Shown here: positions 52,324 through 62,589 of the stretch, piece by piece
How the letters are laid out: every line of letters starts with the position of its first letter
Numbering within the stretch: the first letter of the stretch is position 1
Assembly: GCA_937125455.1 (NCBI GenBank)
Contig: CAKZLK010000030.1
Location: forward strand, 1 to 64,000
Reading direction: 5' to 3'
DNA from: an uncultured Aequorivita sp.
GTDB lineage: Bacteria > Bacteroidota > Bacteroidia > Flavobacteriales > Flavobacteriaceae
DNA: 64,000 nucleotides
Notes under the pieces: model-generated
Seen by the model: the letters and a program-made list of their open reading frames with translations, nothing else
The model's database searches: none
Told to the model about the DNA's origin: nothing
Made by a program: the position numbers and the translations under genes

Positions 52324-53901
52324 ATGGCAGGAGGAAAACTATCCCCAAGGCAGAAGATGATTAACCTGATGTATCTGGTTTTCATCGCGATGCTTGCATT
52401 AAACATGTCCAAAGAAGTATTATCTGCTTTTGGATTATTAAACGAAAAAATTGAAGACGCTAACGTAGCTACTTCACAGCGAAACTCTGCATTCATGGAA
52501 GGTTTGGCTGTTAAAGCTGCTGATGAGCCCGCTCAATATGCAGCGGTTAAAGCAAAAGCGGATCAGGTATCTCAAATATCAGACGATTTGGACTCTTATA
52601 TTACTTCACTTAAATCTGCATCAATTGAAAAAATTGAAGATCCTTCTGATTATGAAGTGATGGATAAAGCAGATTATTTTAACAACCTATTCTTTACAGG
52701 TGATAAGTATAAAGAAGGCGGACAAGAGTTTTTGGATAAAATGAATAAATATCGCACAGATATGATGACTGTTTTATCAGATACTGCTCTTGCTAAAGTT
52801 GCAGGAATCCAAGATATCAAAAAATCCATAGAAGCTAATTTTTCTACAGCAGAAGTAACCAATCGCGATGGCAAAAAAGTTGAATGGTTGAATTACAACT
52901 ATGAAGGTTTTCCTTTAATAGCATCTTTAACTAAGTTAACTCAGATTCAAGCTGACATTAAAAGTACCAAAAGTGAAGTCTTACAACGAATGCTATCCGG
53001 CCAACAAGCTGCTGCATTGTCATTCAGTAATTATTCTACCTTATTGGAAACTTCAAAATCTGCATATTATTCCGGAGAAAAATTTGATGGCGCTATTGTA
53101 TTGGGCCGAACAGATGAAAGCACTAAGCCGCAAAGAGCAGAACTTACTTTAGACGGTAGAAAGCTTGTGGAAGGAACTGATTATACTTTTGAAGGAGGTA
53201 AGGTAAAAATGAACGTAAATGCTGGTTCGCCTGGTGATCACAAAATTGAAGGATCATTATTTTACGGTGAAGGTGGTGATGTAACTGAGGTTCCTGTTGA
53301 TCGCTCTTTCGCTACAATCTCATTACCAAACTCTGCAGTAATTGCTGCGGATAAAATGAACGTAGTTTATCGTGGTGTAGATAACCCAATAACTGTTTCC
53401 ATTCCAGGAATTCCTGATAATAAAGTAAACGCTTCTGCACCTGGTCTTTCCAGAGTTTCAGGCAGCAAATATGTAATGCGTCCCGGAACTGGCAGAACTG
53501 TTATGATTTCTGCAAATGGAACATTGCCTGATGGTAAACCAGTAGGTTCTAAATCTGAATTCCGTATTAAGGATATTCCACCACCAGTTGGAGCCATCCG
53601 TGGAGAAACTGGAATTGTAAGAATGGAGCGTCAAGGTCTGGAAATTTCAACTATTTCTGCGGTACTGCAAGATTTTGATTTTGAAATAAATATTAATGTA
53701 ACAGGTTTCAGCTTTAAAGTTTCAGGGCAACCAACTGTTAAAGTAAACGGTACAAAATTGGATAGTGCTGCCAAAGGCGCATTAAGAAGAGCTGGAAGAG
53801 GGGAAACTGTTCAAATTTTTGACATAAATGCAAACCTTGCTGGAAATTCAGGCTATAAATTGAAAAAGATTTCTCCTGTAATTATAGAATTAACAAACTA
53901 G
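52324..53901 (+). CDS. gldM: Gliding motility protein GldM (motor stator/periplasmic shaft)
   Basis: 525 aa. One N-terminal transmembrane helix (about 12-32, after SPRQKMINL, whose Arg9 is conserved) and four periplasmic domains forming a long dimeric shaft that reaches the GldKN ring. With GldL it turns the proton gradient into motion and secretion energy. It lies 44 bases after gldL. Confidence 0.96.
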   Translation: MAGGKLSPRQKMINLMYLVFIAMLALNMSKEVLSAFGLLNEKIEDANVATSQRNSAFMEGLAVKAADEPAQYAAVKAKADQVSQISDDLDSYITSLKSASIEKIEDPSDYEVMDKADYFNNLFFTGDKYKEGGQEFLDKMNKYRTDMMTVLSDTALAKVAGIQDIKKSIEANFSTAEVTNRDGKKVEWLNYNYEGFPLIASLTKLTQIQADIKSTKSEVLQRMLSGQQAAALSFSNYSTLLETSKSAYYSGEKFDGAIVLGRTDESTKPQRAELTLDGRKLVEGTDYTFEGGKVKMNVNAGSPGDHKIEGSLFYGEGGDVTEVPVDRSFATISLPNSAVIAADKMNVVYRGVDNPITVSIPGIPDNKVNASAPGLSRVSGSKYVMRPGTGRTVMISANGTLPDGKPVGSKSEFRIKDIPPPVGAIRGETGIVRMERQGLEISTISAVLQDFDFEININVTGFSFKVSGQPTVKVNGTKLDSAAKGALRRAGRGETVQIFDINANLAGNSGYKLKKISPVIIELTN

Positions 53902-53926
53902 ATATTTGTATAAAACCCCTATCGGT

Positions 53927-54826
53927 ATGAATTTGAAAAATGTTGTTTTATTTGCTTTTGGCCTTGGAATGGCTACTAGTGCAAATGCACAGGTGAACAT
54001 TCTAAATGCTAAAACTCCTGAGGATATCGGTAAAAAAACCGAAGCACAAATTGCGTATGATAACGATGAGCCATTACCTTATGGCTATACGGACGAGCGT
54101 GATGTGTTGTGGTCTAAAACAACTTGGGAAATTATTGATCTTGATGAAAGAGTAAACTTCCCGTTGTACTATCCTATTGATACAAACAACATTGGGTCAG
54201 ACAGACGTTCACTTTATGACGTTTTGGTGAAAAACATCAAAAATGGAAAAATTGATAATGTGTATGCAGATTCATACTTTACTGAAAAGCGTACTCTGAA
54301 TGATATTGAAGCCTCTTTGGTTTACAGTGATACTACAGACTTAGGTATTGAGCAATTCAATGCTGAAGGAACAGTAGATCCGCAATACATTCGTCGTTTT
54401 TCATTGGATGCTGGAGATATTGAAGAATGGCACATAAGAGGATATTGGTATTTGGACAAGCGCCAAGGCGAGCTTAAATATCGTATGCTAGGTATTTGTC
54501 CAGTTGCTAACGAAGCACGTTCCAAAGCTTTTCCAGAAGATGGAATTGATTCAAAAGTTGAACTTTTTTGGGTTTGGTTTCCAGGAGCGCGCGAAGTTCT
54601 GCATAATGCGAAAGCATTTAACAGAAAAAACACATCGCAACCAATATCATATGACCACCTTTTAAACTCAAGACGCTTTGAGGCTGTTATCTATAAAGAA
54701 GACAACGTTCAGGGTGATAGGGATGTTAAAGATTATATCAATGACAATGCACTTATGCAATTATTGGAATCTGATAGAATCAAAGAGAAAATACGTAATA
54801 TTGAAATAGATTTGTGGAATTATTAA
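53927..54826 (+). CDS. gldN: Gliding motility protein GldN
   Basis: 299 aa from the ATG at 53927; the frame is open to a TTG seven codons earlier. Signal peptide (cleaved near ANAQV), then the GldN fold with LWSKTTWEIIDLDERVNFPLYYP as a landmark (about 56-78). It forms the periplasmic ring with GldK. It ends the operon; a terminator follows. Confidence 0.95.
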   Translation: MNLKNVVLFAFGLGMATSANAQVNILNAKTPEDIGKKTEAQIAYDNDEPLPYGYTDERDVLWSKTTWEIIDLDERVNFPLYYPIDTNNIGSDRRSLYDVLVKNIKNGKIDNVYADSYFTEKRTLNDIEASLVYSDTTDLGIEQFNAEGTVDPQYIRRFSLDAGDIEEWHIRGYWYLDKRQGELKYRMLGICPVANEARSKAFPEDGIDSKVELFWVWFPGAREVLHNAKAFNRKNTSQPISYDHLLNSRRFEAVIYKEDNVQGDRDVKDYINDNALMQLLESDRIKEKIRNIEIDLWNY

Positions 54827-54856
54827 TAAGTTAATGAAACCCAAATTTTGAAGAAG

Positions 54857-54895
54857 AACCTTCAAGTTCCATTTTGGAAACTGAAGGTTTTTTTT
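54857..54895 (+). terminator. Terminator of the gld operon
   Basis: Imperfect stem AACCTTCAAGTTCC with GGAAACTGAAGGTT followed by a run of eight T. Confidence 0.82.
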
Positions 54896-54908
54896 ATTCT
54901 AATTTATA

Positions 54909-55952
54909 ATGATTGAGAAAGATTATATAATTGTAGGTCTCGGCATAGCCGGCATCACCATTTGTGAACAGCTTCAAGAGCACGGAAAGAGCTTTGTAGT
55001 GATCGATAACGGTAAAGAGGGGGCTACAGCTAAATCTGGCGGCGTATTTAATCCTACGGTGCTTAAACGCTTCACAGCAGCCTGGAATGCCGCTGCCTTT
55101 TTTCCTTTTGCTGTTGAGTTCTACAATCAGCTTTCCGACAAACTTCAACTGGAGATATACACAAAAACTCCAATTCTAAGAATTTTTAAAAGTGTTGAAG
55201 AGCAGAACAATTGGACCGTTGCTAGCGACAAGAAAGAATTACGGGATTTTCTTTCTTCTAATTTTTTAAAAAATACGAATATTGCTGTTGATGCACCCTT
55301 AGGTTTTGGTGAAGTTTTAGGGACAGCCCAAGTACATACGAACAATTTACTTACAGGATATCGAAGCTATTTAAAAGATAAAGACGCTTTGCTTGTTGCA
55401 GATTTTCAATATGAAAGCATTCAGCAGAGAGCGAATAGCGTGGTTTACAAAGATATTTCGGCAAAAAAGATCATTTTCACAGAAGGTTCAAAAGTAGTTT
55501 ACAATCCATTTTTTCCAAAAAATGCAATCGTTGGAAACAAGGGTGAATACCTAATCATTAAAGCGCCTTCCTTGAAAATGGAGATGCTTTTAAAAGGTGC
55601 TATGTATGTGATTCCTTTGGGGAATGACGAATATAAAATTGGGGCTACCTATGGCCGTGATGATTACACTACAAATCCAACAGAAGTTGCTAAAGAAGAA
55701 ATTCTTTCAAAAGTGAAAACCTTCATAAATTGTTCTTTTGAAATAATTGGACAAACTGCAGGAGTACGCCCCACAACTAAAGACCACAGGCCACTTTTGG
55801 GAAGTTTGGCTGAAAATCCAAATCTAGTTTTCTTTAATGGCTTGGGGTCACGCGGGTTTTTGATGGCTCCGTTGCTTTCTGAAGCACTTTTTAATTTTTT
55901 GGAAAATGATGTACTACTTCCTAAAGAAATGAATATTAAAAGGATGATTTAA
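54909..55952 (+). CDS. FAD-dependent oxidoreductase (DAO family)
   Basis: 347 aa. Dinucleotide-binding GLGIAGITICEQL (12-24), an Arg/Lys-containing SGGVFNPTVLKRFT segment, and a C-terminal GVRPTTKDHRPLLG plus FNGLGSRGFLMAP block, the pattern of D-amino-acid-oxidase/glycine-oxidase-type flavoproteins. Substrate unknown; family members oxidise amines or amino acids. It is converged on by the DUF983 gene 10 bases later. Confidence 0.82.
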   Translation: MIEKDYIIVGLGIAGITICEQLQEHGKSFVVIDNGKEGATAKSGGVFNPTVLKRFTAAWNAAAFFPFAVEFYNQLSDKLQLEIYTKTPILRIFKSVEEQNNWTVASDKKELRDFLSSNFLKNTNIAVDAPLGFGEVLGTAQVHTNNLLTGYRSYLKDKDALLVADFQYESIQQRANSVVYKDISAKKIIFTEGSKVVYNPFFPKNAIVGNKGEYLIIKAPSLKMEMLLKGAMYVIPLGNDEYKIGATYGRDDYTTNPTEVAKEEILSKVKTFINCSFEIIGQTAGVRPTTKDHRPLLGSLAENPNLVFFNGLGSRGFLMAPLLSEALFNFLENDVLLPKEMNIKRMI

Positions 55953-55962
55953 TTTTTCAGAA

Positions 55963-56349
55963 TTACCCTTTTGCTTTATTCGGGTCGTACTTCATAAAAA
56001 GGTTAATCCAAATATTTCGGGAAACCCGTAAAATAAGTGGAAGCATTAAGACCAAGGTGGCAATTATGACCAGAAATGTATAATCTCTGTCCAAACCAAT
56101 AAAAAAGTAAGCAATTATAAATGATGCAACAGCAATTGCTACTCCCACGGCATAGCTCACATACATAGCTCCATAAAAAAACGATGGTTCTATTTTAAAT
56201 TTCGTATTGCAATGGCTACAACGCTCGTGCATTTTCAAGGCTTTTGAAAATTTATAGGGGTTAGGTTCTACGTACATTTTACCTTTGTGGCATACAGGGC
56301 ATGTGCCTGTGAGAATGCTGTAGAGTTTCGTGCCTTCGAGGAATTGCAT
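55963..56349 (-). CDS. DUF983 membrane protein with zinc ribbon
   Basis: 128 aa from the ATG at 56349; an ATG 11 codons upstream (56382) is also in frame. Two CxxC pairs near the N-terminus (TCPVCHKG, RCSHCN) form a zinc ribbon. Two transmembrane segments (about 62-85 and 90-112) and a short basic tail follow. DUF983 proteins have no known activity. It is divergent from the ABC-F gene with 59 bases between starts. Confidence 0.75.
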   Translation of the reverse strand: MQFLEGTKLYSILTGTCPVCHKGKMYVEPNPYKFSKALKMHERCSHCNTKFKIEPSFFYGAMYVSYAVGVAIAVASFIIAYFFIGLDRDYTFLVIIATLVLMLPLILRVSRNIWINLFMKYDPNKAKG

Positions 56350-56408
56350 AATGCGTTTTTTTAGCACCGTAAAAATAAGCATCTTTGCAAAAATTTTAGT
56401 CCTTTTAA

Positions 56409-58319
56409 ATGGTCAATATTCATAATCTTTCGGTTTCCTTTCAAGGTGACTATTTGTTCGAAAAAATCACTTTCCAATTAAAGCCTGGCGATCGGGTAGG
56501 TTTGGTTGGTAAAAATGGGGCGGGCAAATCTACCTTACTTAAAATAATAGCAGGAGAACAGGAATACGATACTGGACAAATTGCCACCGATAAAGAAATT
56601 TCCATTGGTTTCTTAAAACAGGATATCGATTTTGAAAAAGGCCGTACCGTTTTGGAAGAATCCTACGAGGCTTTTACCGAAATCAAAAGGCTTGAGAAAC
56701 AGCTTGCTGAAATAAATAAGCAACTTGCTGAGCGCACCGATTATGAAAGTGACACTTATCATCAATTGATGGTAGATTTGAATGAAGTACAGCATCAATA
56801 CGAAATTCACGGTGGCTACAATTATCAAGGGGAAACCGAACGTATTTTGCAAGGGTTGGGTTTTCAAAGAGAGGACTTTACAAAGCTTACCGAAACTTTT
56901 TCCGGCGGTTGGCGTATGCGAATTGAATTGGCCAAGCTATTGCTTCAAAACAACGATATTCTCTTGCTGGATGAGCCTACGAACCACTTGGACATTGAAT
57001 CTATTCTCTGGTTGGAAGAGTTTTTGAAAGGCTATACAGGCGCTGTTGTGATTGTCTCTCACGATAAAATGTTTTTGGATAACGTAACCAATCGCACAAT
57101 TGAAATCTCTCTTGGGAAAATTTACGATTTCAACAAGCCATATACGCAGTATTTAGTGCTTCGGAATGAATTGCGTGAGCAACAATTGGCTTCGCAAAAA
57201 AACCAACAAAAACAGATTGAGCAAACCGAAAAACTGATTGATAAGTTTCGAGCTAAAGCAAGTAAAGCTACAATGGCGCAATCGCTGATAAAAAAGCTTG
57301 ACAAGATTGATCGTATTGAAGTTGACGAAGACGACAACAGTGTGATGACACTTCGCTTTCCGGTTTCTATCACTCCGGGAAAGGTGGTGATTGAGGCTGA
57401 AAATATTTCGAAGAATTACGGTGAAAAAAAAGTTTTGAACGGCGTAAATCTTTTGGTGGACCGCGACAGTAAACTTGCTTTTGTGGGCCAAAACGGACAA
57501 GGAAAATCCACCTTGGCTAAAATAATTGTCGGCGAAATAGAATACGGTGGCAAGCTCACTTTGGGTCACAATGTACAGATTGGTTATTTCGCACAAAACC
57601 AAGCAGACTATTTAGATGGAAGTAAAACCGTACTTGACACAATGATTGATGCTGCCAATGAAAAAAATAGAAGCCGTGTGCGCGATATTTTAGGCTCTTT
57701 CCTTTTTAGGGGAGATGAAGTAGAAAAATATGTAAGAGTACTCAGTGGTGGTGAGCGAAACCGATTAGCGCTTGCAAAACTATTGCTTCAGCCTTTCAAC
57801 GTTTTGGTAATGGATGAACCCACAAACCACCTCGATATTAAGTCTAAAAACGTATTGAAAGACGCATTAAAAAGCTTTGAGGGAACCTTGCTTTTGGTTT
57901 CACACGATCGTGATTTTCTACAGGGATTGACCAATAAGGTGTATGAATTTAAAGACCATCACATCAAAGAATACTTGGGTGATATTGATTATTTTCTAGA
58001 GCAACGAAATCTTCAAAATCTTCGAGAAGCTGAGAAGCGAACAGTTGTTTCCGAAGTAAAGGAAAAAAGAAGTGCAGGCGAAGAATATGAAATTCAAAAG
58101 AAACTGAAATCTGCAAAAAACAAACTGAGCAATGTGGAGGCGACTATTTCACAATTGGAAAAAGAAATAGCTAATATTGATACCGAACTGCTTATCAATT
58201 ACGAAGAAACCATTGCAAAACCTCACTTTTTTGACAAATATCAAGAAAAGAAAAAGAAGCTAAAAAAGCTAATGGAAGATTGGGAAGTGCTTCAAGAAAC
58301 TGTGGAATCCCTGTCCTAG
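56409..58319 (+). CDS. ABC-F family ATPase
   Basis: 636 aa with two ABC domains in one chain and no membrane part. First Walker A GLVGKNGAGKST (about 32-43), signature FSGGWRMRIELAKLLL, Walker B ILLLDEPTNHLD; second Walker A FVGQNGQGKST, signature LSGGERNRLALAKLL, Walker B VLVMDEPTNHLD. A linker between them has the ABC-F arm, and the C-terminus is a coiled coil as in Uup. ABC-F proteins act on the ribosome; which subgroup (Uup-like most likely from the C-terminal coiled coil) is not certain. Confidence 0.93.
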   Translation: MVNIHNLSVSFQGDYLFEKITFQLKPGDRVGLVGKNGAGKSTLLKIIAGEQEYDTGQIATDKEISIGFLKQDIDFEKGRTVLEESYEAFTEIKRLEKQLAEINKQLAERTDYESDTYHQLMVDLNEVQHQYEIHGGYNYQGETERILQGLGFQREDFTKLTETFSGGWRMRIELAKLLLQNNDILLLDEPTNHLDIESILWLEEFLKGYTGAVVIVSHDKMFLDNVTNRTIEISLGKIYDFNKPYTQYLVLRNELREQQLASQKNQQKQIEQTEKLIDKFRAKASKATMAQSLIKKLDKIDRIEVDEDDNSVMTLRFPVSITPGKVVIEAENISKNYGEKKVLNGVNLLVDRDSKLAFVGQNGQGKSTLAKIIVGEIEYGGKLTLGHNVQIGYFAQNQADYLDGSKTVLDTMIDAANEKNRSRVRDILGSFLFRGDEVEKYVRVLSGGERNRLALAKLLLQPFNVLVMDEPTNHLDIKSKNVLKDALKSFEGTLLLVSHDRDFLQGLTNKVYEFKDHHIKEYLGDIDYFLEQRNLQNLREAEKRTVVSEVKEKRSAGEEYEIQKKLKSAKNKLSNVEATISQLEKEIANIDTELLINYEETIAKPHFFDKYQEKKKKLKKLMEDWEVLQETVESLS

Positions 58320-58403
58320 AATACTGAAAAACCCTGTAAATTCTTTCAATTATTTGTTTTAACTTGTTCTTTTTAAATAAGTTAAAAATTAATTGTGGGG
58401 ATT

Positions 58404-60131
58404 ATGGAAAACGAAAATACTTTCAAACTGTGCATCACTATGGCGGGTGCCGTTTCTGCGGGAGCTTACACTGCTGGCGTTTTAGATTATTTAATTGAAA
58501 CGCTAGATCTTTGGGAAAAGGCCAAAGAAAAAAACCGAAAAATAGGAATCACACACCCAGATTACGATCACACTATTCCAATGCATCAAGTTGAGATTGA
58601 CGTAATCAGCGGCTCTTCGGCGGGTGGTATTTCGGGTTCTTTGACATTTATGGCATTGGCCGATAAACATTTCAAAAGTTACAATAAAGACAATCCAACC
58701 GGAACTAATAACATTTTCTACAAAAGTTGGGTAGAAATGGGCAACTCTATTGAAAACAGCACGGTTGATAAGCTTCTTGATAATTCAGATTTAAAAGAAT
58801 ATGGTGAAGTGCGTTCGCTGCTCAACACTCAAGCTATTGATGTAATTGCGGATGAAGCATTGGCCGTACGCGAGCAACGCGAAATTCCGAAATATGCTTC
58901 GGACAGTTTAGATGTTATTTTAACGACCACCAATTTGCGCGGCATCAATTTTATGGTAAACTTTGACGATAGCGGCCACGATACCTCCAAGGGGACTGTA
59001 ATTACAAATCATGGGGGTTTTTTCAGATATAAATTGAAGAACCAAAAGTTTTCTACTGGAATTCCTGAGAAGGAAGACGAACTTTATTATGTGCTCGATA
59101 TTTCAAATGAAAAGCATCTTCAATACCTGAAGGATGCTACCTTGAGCACTGCTGCTTTTCCGATAGGTTTAAAATCGCGTGAGGTTGCAATTTCTTCAGA
59201 ATACATTAAACGTTATCCGAAATATTTGTTCAACAAATCAAAAGGCATCGAGCCATTATTGCCTGATGGCGAAATTTATAAATTCAATTCAGTGGACGGT
59301 GGCGTAATAAATAACGAACCATACGGAATTGGGGTAAAAGTATTGAAGGAAAAAAATCCAAAAAGTATTGATAACTGTAAATATGGCGTAATTATGATTG
59401 ATCCATTTCCCAATAAAGATCACGATGTTGCGGAATCTGGAAGTGGTATTATGAGTATTGCTGGAGGACTTTTGAAAGCACTTCGCAATCAGGTAATGTT
59501 TAATCAGGATGGGATTTTGGAAGCTTTGGATATGACGGATCGCACTAAGTTTTTGATAGAACCCGTTCGGAAAATTGAAAAGGATGGCAAATGGATACGT
59601 CCAAAAAATGATTTGGCTTCAGCACCTATTGGTGGTTTTGCAGGATTTTTGAGCCGTGATTTTCGAGCGCATGATTTTCAGTTAGGCCGAAAAAACTGTC
59701 AGGTTTTTTTGCGGTATTATTTTGCGGTTGCTTCTGAAGACATTGAAAAACGCCTGAGTATTGTGCCAAACAGTGCTATTAAGGATCGGTATCAATTTTC
59801 GGTTCCGGCAATGGATTCAAACGGTGAAAAGTTTTTTCCAATAATTCCCGATATGCGGGTTTTGAGAAACTTTGATAATCAAGTGGATAAAATAAATTAT
59901 GGAAAGGATGCAGAAATTCAAGATCTACCCTTTCCAAAAATATCATTTTCAGAATTTGAAGCTAGGTACAAATCAAAAATTAAAGATAGAATCGGATTGA
60001 TTGTGAAACACCTTTTAAAAAACAAATTCCTTTCTTTTTTAGCCAATTTCTTTTATGCAAAAAATGCAGGTTATAACTTTGTAAAAGATGCCCTTTACAA
60101 AGAGCTTCACGAGAATGATTTGTTGAAATAG
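58404..60131 (+). CDS. Patatin-like phospholipase
   Basis: 575 aa from the ATG at 58404 (a GTG three codons upstream is in frame). Patatin hydrolase: the oxyanion region is AGAVSAGAYTAG (14-25), nucleophile Ser72 in ISGSSAGG, and the dyad Asp near 299 in SVDGGVINN. A long C-terminal part has no known domain. No signal peptide. It probably cleaves acyl chains from lipids. Its downstream neighbour begins six bases after its stop. Confidence 0.9.
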   Translation: MENENTFKLCITMAGAVSAGAYTAGVLDYLIETLDLWEKAKEKNRKIGITHPDYDHTIPMHQVEIDVISGSSAGGISGSLTFMALADKHFKSYNKDNPTGTNNIFYKSWVEMGNSIENSTVDKLLDNSDLKEYGEVRSLLNTQAIDVIADEALAVREQREIPKYASDSLDVILTTTNLRGINFMVNFDDSGHDTSKGTVITNHGGFFRYKLKNQKFSTGIPEKEDELYYVLDISNEKHLQYLKDATLSTAAFPIGLKSREVAISSEYIKRYPKYLFNKSKGIEPLLPDGEIYKFNSVDGGVINNEPYGIGVKVLKEKNPKSIDNCKYGVIMIDPFPNKDHDVAESGSGIMSIAGGLLKALRNQVMFNQDGILEALDMTDRTKFLIEPVRKIEKDGKWIRPKNDLASAPIGGFAGFLSRDFRAHDFQLGRKNCQVFLRYYFAVASEDIEKRLSIVPNSAIKDRYQFSVPAMDSNGEKFFPIIPDMRVLRNFDNQVDKINYGKDAEIQDLPFPKISFSEFEARYKSKIKDRIGLIVKHLLKNKFLSFLANFFYAKNAGYNFVKDALYKELHENDLLK

Positions 60132-60136
60132 TACTT

Positions 60137-60319
60137 ATGCACGAACATTTTTTTCAATGTCCCCACTGTTGGGAAGAGATTTCGATGTTGCTGGATACTT
60201 CTGTCCGGCACCAAAAATATATAGAGGATTGTGAAATTTGTTGCAATCCCATCGAGCTAGAAGTGTCCTTTGAATACGGTGAACTTGCTGGTTTTTCAGC
60301 AAATGGTATTGGTCAATAG
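60137..60319 (+). CDS. CPXCG motif-containing cysteine-rich protein
   Basis: 60 aa. Two CxxC-type pairs (CPHC near 8-11 and CEICC near 42-46) in a small zinc-ribbon-like protein with an ETGxx-like acidic middle. The family is widespread and uncharacterised. It follows the patatin gene by five bases, so it is in the same transcript. Confidence 0.78.
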   Translation: MHEHFFQCPHCWEEISMLLDTSVRHQKYIEDCEICCNPIELEVSFEYGELAGFSANGIGQ

Positions 60320-60365
60320 AATTTATTTTATTAAATTTAAAAACCAAAAAACAAAATATTCCACT

Positions 60366-60719
60366 ATGCTCTCCACTTTTACACTTGCGGATAATATAAT
60401 AGGATTTATTGTTGATGGACCTTATGATGAATTCGCTGTTGAAAAAATACAGTATGAAGTAAATGAAAAGCTGGAGATTTATGATAAGGTAAACCTTTAT
60501 TTAGAAGACACTTCGAATGCTGAAATTTCGTTTAAGGCAATTTTAAAAAACCTTCCTTTTAAACTTAAGACCGGAAACCGTTTTGAGAAAGTGGCAGTGG
60601 TTACAGATCGAAAATGGTTACAGGTTTTCAGCAACTTCGAGAAATTGTTTTTCAATGCGGAAATCCGTACTTTTTCTGGACAGGACAGGCTTAAAGCGAT
60701 ACAATGGATAAGTCATTGA
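60366..60719 (+). CDS. SpoIIAA-like (STAS/CRAL-TRIO-type) small protein
   Basis: 117 aa from the ATG at 60366; the frame continues upstream but overlaps the cysteine-rich gene. The pattern GFIVDGPYDEFAVEKIQYEVNE (landmark about 12-33), KVNLYLEDTS and KVAVVTDRKWLQVFS matches the SpoIIAA-like family (DUF3478). Function unknown; membrane-lipid or regulatory roles have been suggested for the fold. It converges on the AsmA-like gene with five bases between. Confidence 0.75.
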   Translation: MLSTFTLADNIIGFIVDGPYDEFAVEKIQYEVNEKLEIYDKVNLYLEDTSNAEISFKAILKNLPFKLKTGNRFEKVAVVTDRKWLQVFSNFEKLFFNAEIRTFSGQDRLKAIQWISH

Positions 60720-60724
60720 ATTTT

Positions 60725-62290
60725 TTAGCCTTTTTTGTTATTACCCAACATCGCTTTCATTAAGGCGTTTTTTACACTAAGCCATAAGAAATTAAAAACT
60801 GATTTTGTTTTGTCGCGAGTGGCTTTAGCTTGTGATTCTCTGTAATTATTATTGTCCTTCTTGCTGTTTTTCGAAATAAAAATATTAGCTACTGCGGAAA
60901 GAAACCTATTTTTTCTTTTTCCATCTTCTCTCAATACAACAACCTTAAAATCGGTGTATTTTATTTTCATATCTATTCTTGAGGCTTCACTATTACCATC
61001 AATCGTAAAAAAAGTACTGTTCGTTGTTCCTTCTAAACGGACTTTTAGATTCGGTTCCGTAAAACTGTTCATTCTGTCGGCAACCATGGAGCCTATTTTT
61101 GCTTCAAAAAGAAATTGATCACTAGTGTTTTGAACATCAAAACTCCAATTTGCTGAAATTGGGGTTTTGTCCATAAAAATGGCATCTATCTTTATTTCAG
61201 TTTTTGTAGGACTTGTATAGGTATTGCTAACGTTTGAAATGGCAGCATTCAGATTCTTAAAATCTATGGAACCGCCCATATTTTCTTGTTTCTGTCTTTC
61301 TTCGTATTTTATTTTGGCATCGTCAATTTTCAAGGAATCTACCGTTAGGTCAAATGGTAGTTCCCGAAGCATTTTACTATACAGGGGTTTTGTTTTTGGA
61401 TCATCGGCTACTAACTTGTCACGATAGACTTCTAGTGCAGGTGCTTCTAAAGAGATTTTTTTACTCTTTGCAAAAAAACGATTGTTCTCGAAACCAAAAT
61501 CAAAATCAGCCACCAAGAGTGACTTCAAGGTAAGGGCGTAATAATCCCGCTCTTTTTTTATAATTTGCGAAAGTTCCCTTTTGGAATATTTCGTCTTAAG
61601 CTTTAAGTTTTTAAAAAGGGCATTGTGCTTTTCTAATGAAAAGCTTTCAACGGTAAGGTTTTCATAGGGACTCACTTTTACAAAAACCGTATCACTTTGG
61701 GCTTTAAAATCGTTATATTCAAAAGGAATTTTGCGTATAACAGTTTTATTGTCAACTTTTACCCCGTCTACCTTAACGGTTAGTCCTGATGTATAGATTT
61801 TTGTGGAATCTCCCCCTTTCTCATAGATAGCAAACTTGGTGTTTTTTATCTCAACATGATCCACAATAATTGGTTTGTAAATTTTTGCTACGGCTTGGCG
61901 AGTACTATCTTTGGAGGGCTTTAGGCGGTCTTGATAATAAACTATTTTCGGATTTTCAAGTGAAATGGCTTCGGCATGAATTTTACCATTGAATATGTAG
62001 TCCCAATAACTTATGTCGGAAATTTTCAGCTTTTCAACATTTATGAAAGTATGCTTAACATTGTCCTCCTTATTTTTAATGATTAGCGATGCATTTTTAA
62101 CAATAAGTGAACCTCCTAATGATTCCACGGTAATATTATCATAGGAGCGGACCATATTTTCAGGCAATCGTTCTTGGATGAAATTTTCAAGCTTACTTTT
62201 TAAAATACTGTTAATGGAAACAGTTCCTATGATAAACACAGCACCTAAGGCGAGTATTGCTAATGCTATTTTCTTAAAAAATTTGTTCAT
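60725..62290 (-). CDS. AsmA/DUF748-like periplasmic protein
   Basis: 521 aa. N-terminal membrane anchor (about 6-30), then a repeated beta-strand array with motifs such as ITVESLGGSLIVKNASLII and AISLENPKIVYYQ that recall AsmA/DUF748 proteins of the lipid-transfer superfamily. The C-terminus is basic (NKKG). It is shorter than the 883-aa protein at 25 kb and seems a separate member. No partners are nearby. Confidence 0.65.
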   Translation of the reverse strand: MNKFFKKIALAILALGAVFIIGTVSINSILKSKLENFIQERLPENMVRSYDNITVESLGGSLIVKNASLIIKNKEDNVKHTFINVEKLKISDISYWDYIFNGKIHAEAISLENPKIVYYQDRLKPSKDSTRQAVAKIYKPIIVDHVEIKNTKFAIYEKGGDSTKIYTSGLTVKVDGVKVDNKTVIRKIPFEYNDFKAQSDTVFVKVSPYENLTVESFSLEKHNALFKNLKLKTKYSKRELSQIIKKERDYYALTLKSLLVADFDFGFENNRFFAKSKKISLEAPALEVYRDKLVADDPKTKPLYSKMLRELPFDLTVDSLKIDDAKIKYEERQKQENMGGSIDFKNLNAAISNVSNTYTSPTKTEIKIDAIFMDKTPISANWSFDVQNTSDQFLFEAKIGSMVADRMNSFTEPNLKVRLEGTTNSTFFTIDGNSEASRIDMKIKYTDFKVVVLREDGKRKNRFLSAVANIFISKNSKKDNNNYRESQAKATRDKTKSVFNFLWLSVKNALMKAMLGNNKKG

Positions 62291-62365
62291 GATTTAAAGA
62301 TAGCGAAAGATAGCAAAGCAAAAACTACTATGTTTAACACTTTGCAAAAAATTATGTTTTCTAGC

Positions 62366-62395
62366 TTGTAGGGTTCAAAATCCTTTGTATCTTTG
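62366..62395 (+). promoter_or_regulatory. Promoter for the initiator tRNA gene
   Basis: TTG at 62366-62368, 19 bases, then TATCTTTG at 62388-62395: perfect consensus. The transcript would start near 62402, leaving a 65-base 5' leader before the mature tRNA. Confidence 0.82.
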
Positions 62396-62466
62396 CAATC
62401 CAATATTTCTGTCGGCATTATGAACCGAAAGTTAAAAGCTAAAGATGAATTATTGAAAATCCATAT

Positions 62467-62539
<73 letters not shown>

Positions 62540-62552
62540 CTAGCAAAGACAG

Positions 62553-62582
62553 GGCTTCACAGAAATGTGAAGCCTTTTTTTA
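62553..62582 (+). terminator. Terminator after the tRNA
   Basis: Arms GGCTTCAC (62553-62560) and GTGAAGCC (62567-62574) followed by T residues. Confidence 0.9.
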
Positions 62583-62589
62583 TAGACTG

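Noticed and set aside
51617-53901. GldL/GldM as a new motor variant
   Set aside because: All features, including Glu55 and Arg9, are those of the standard GldLM motor.
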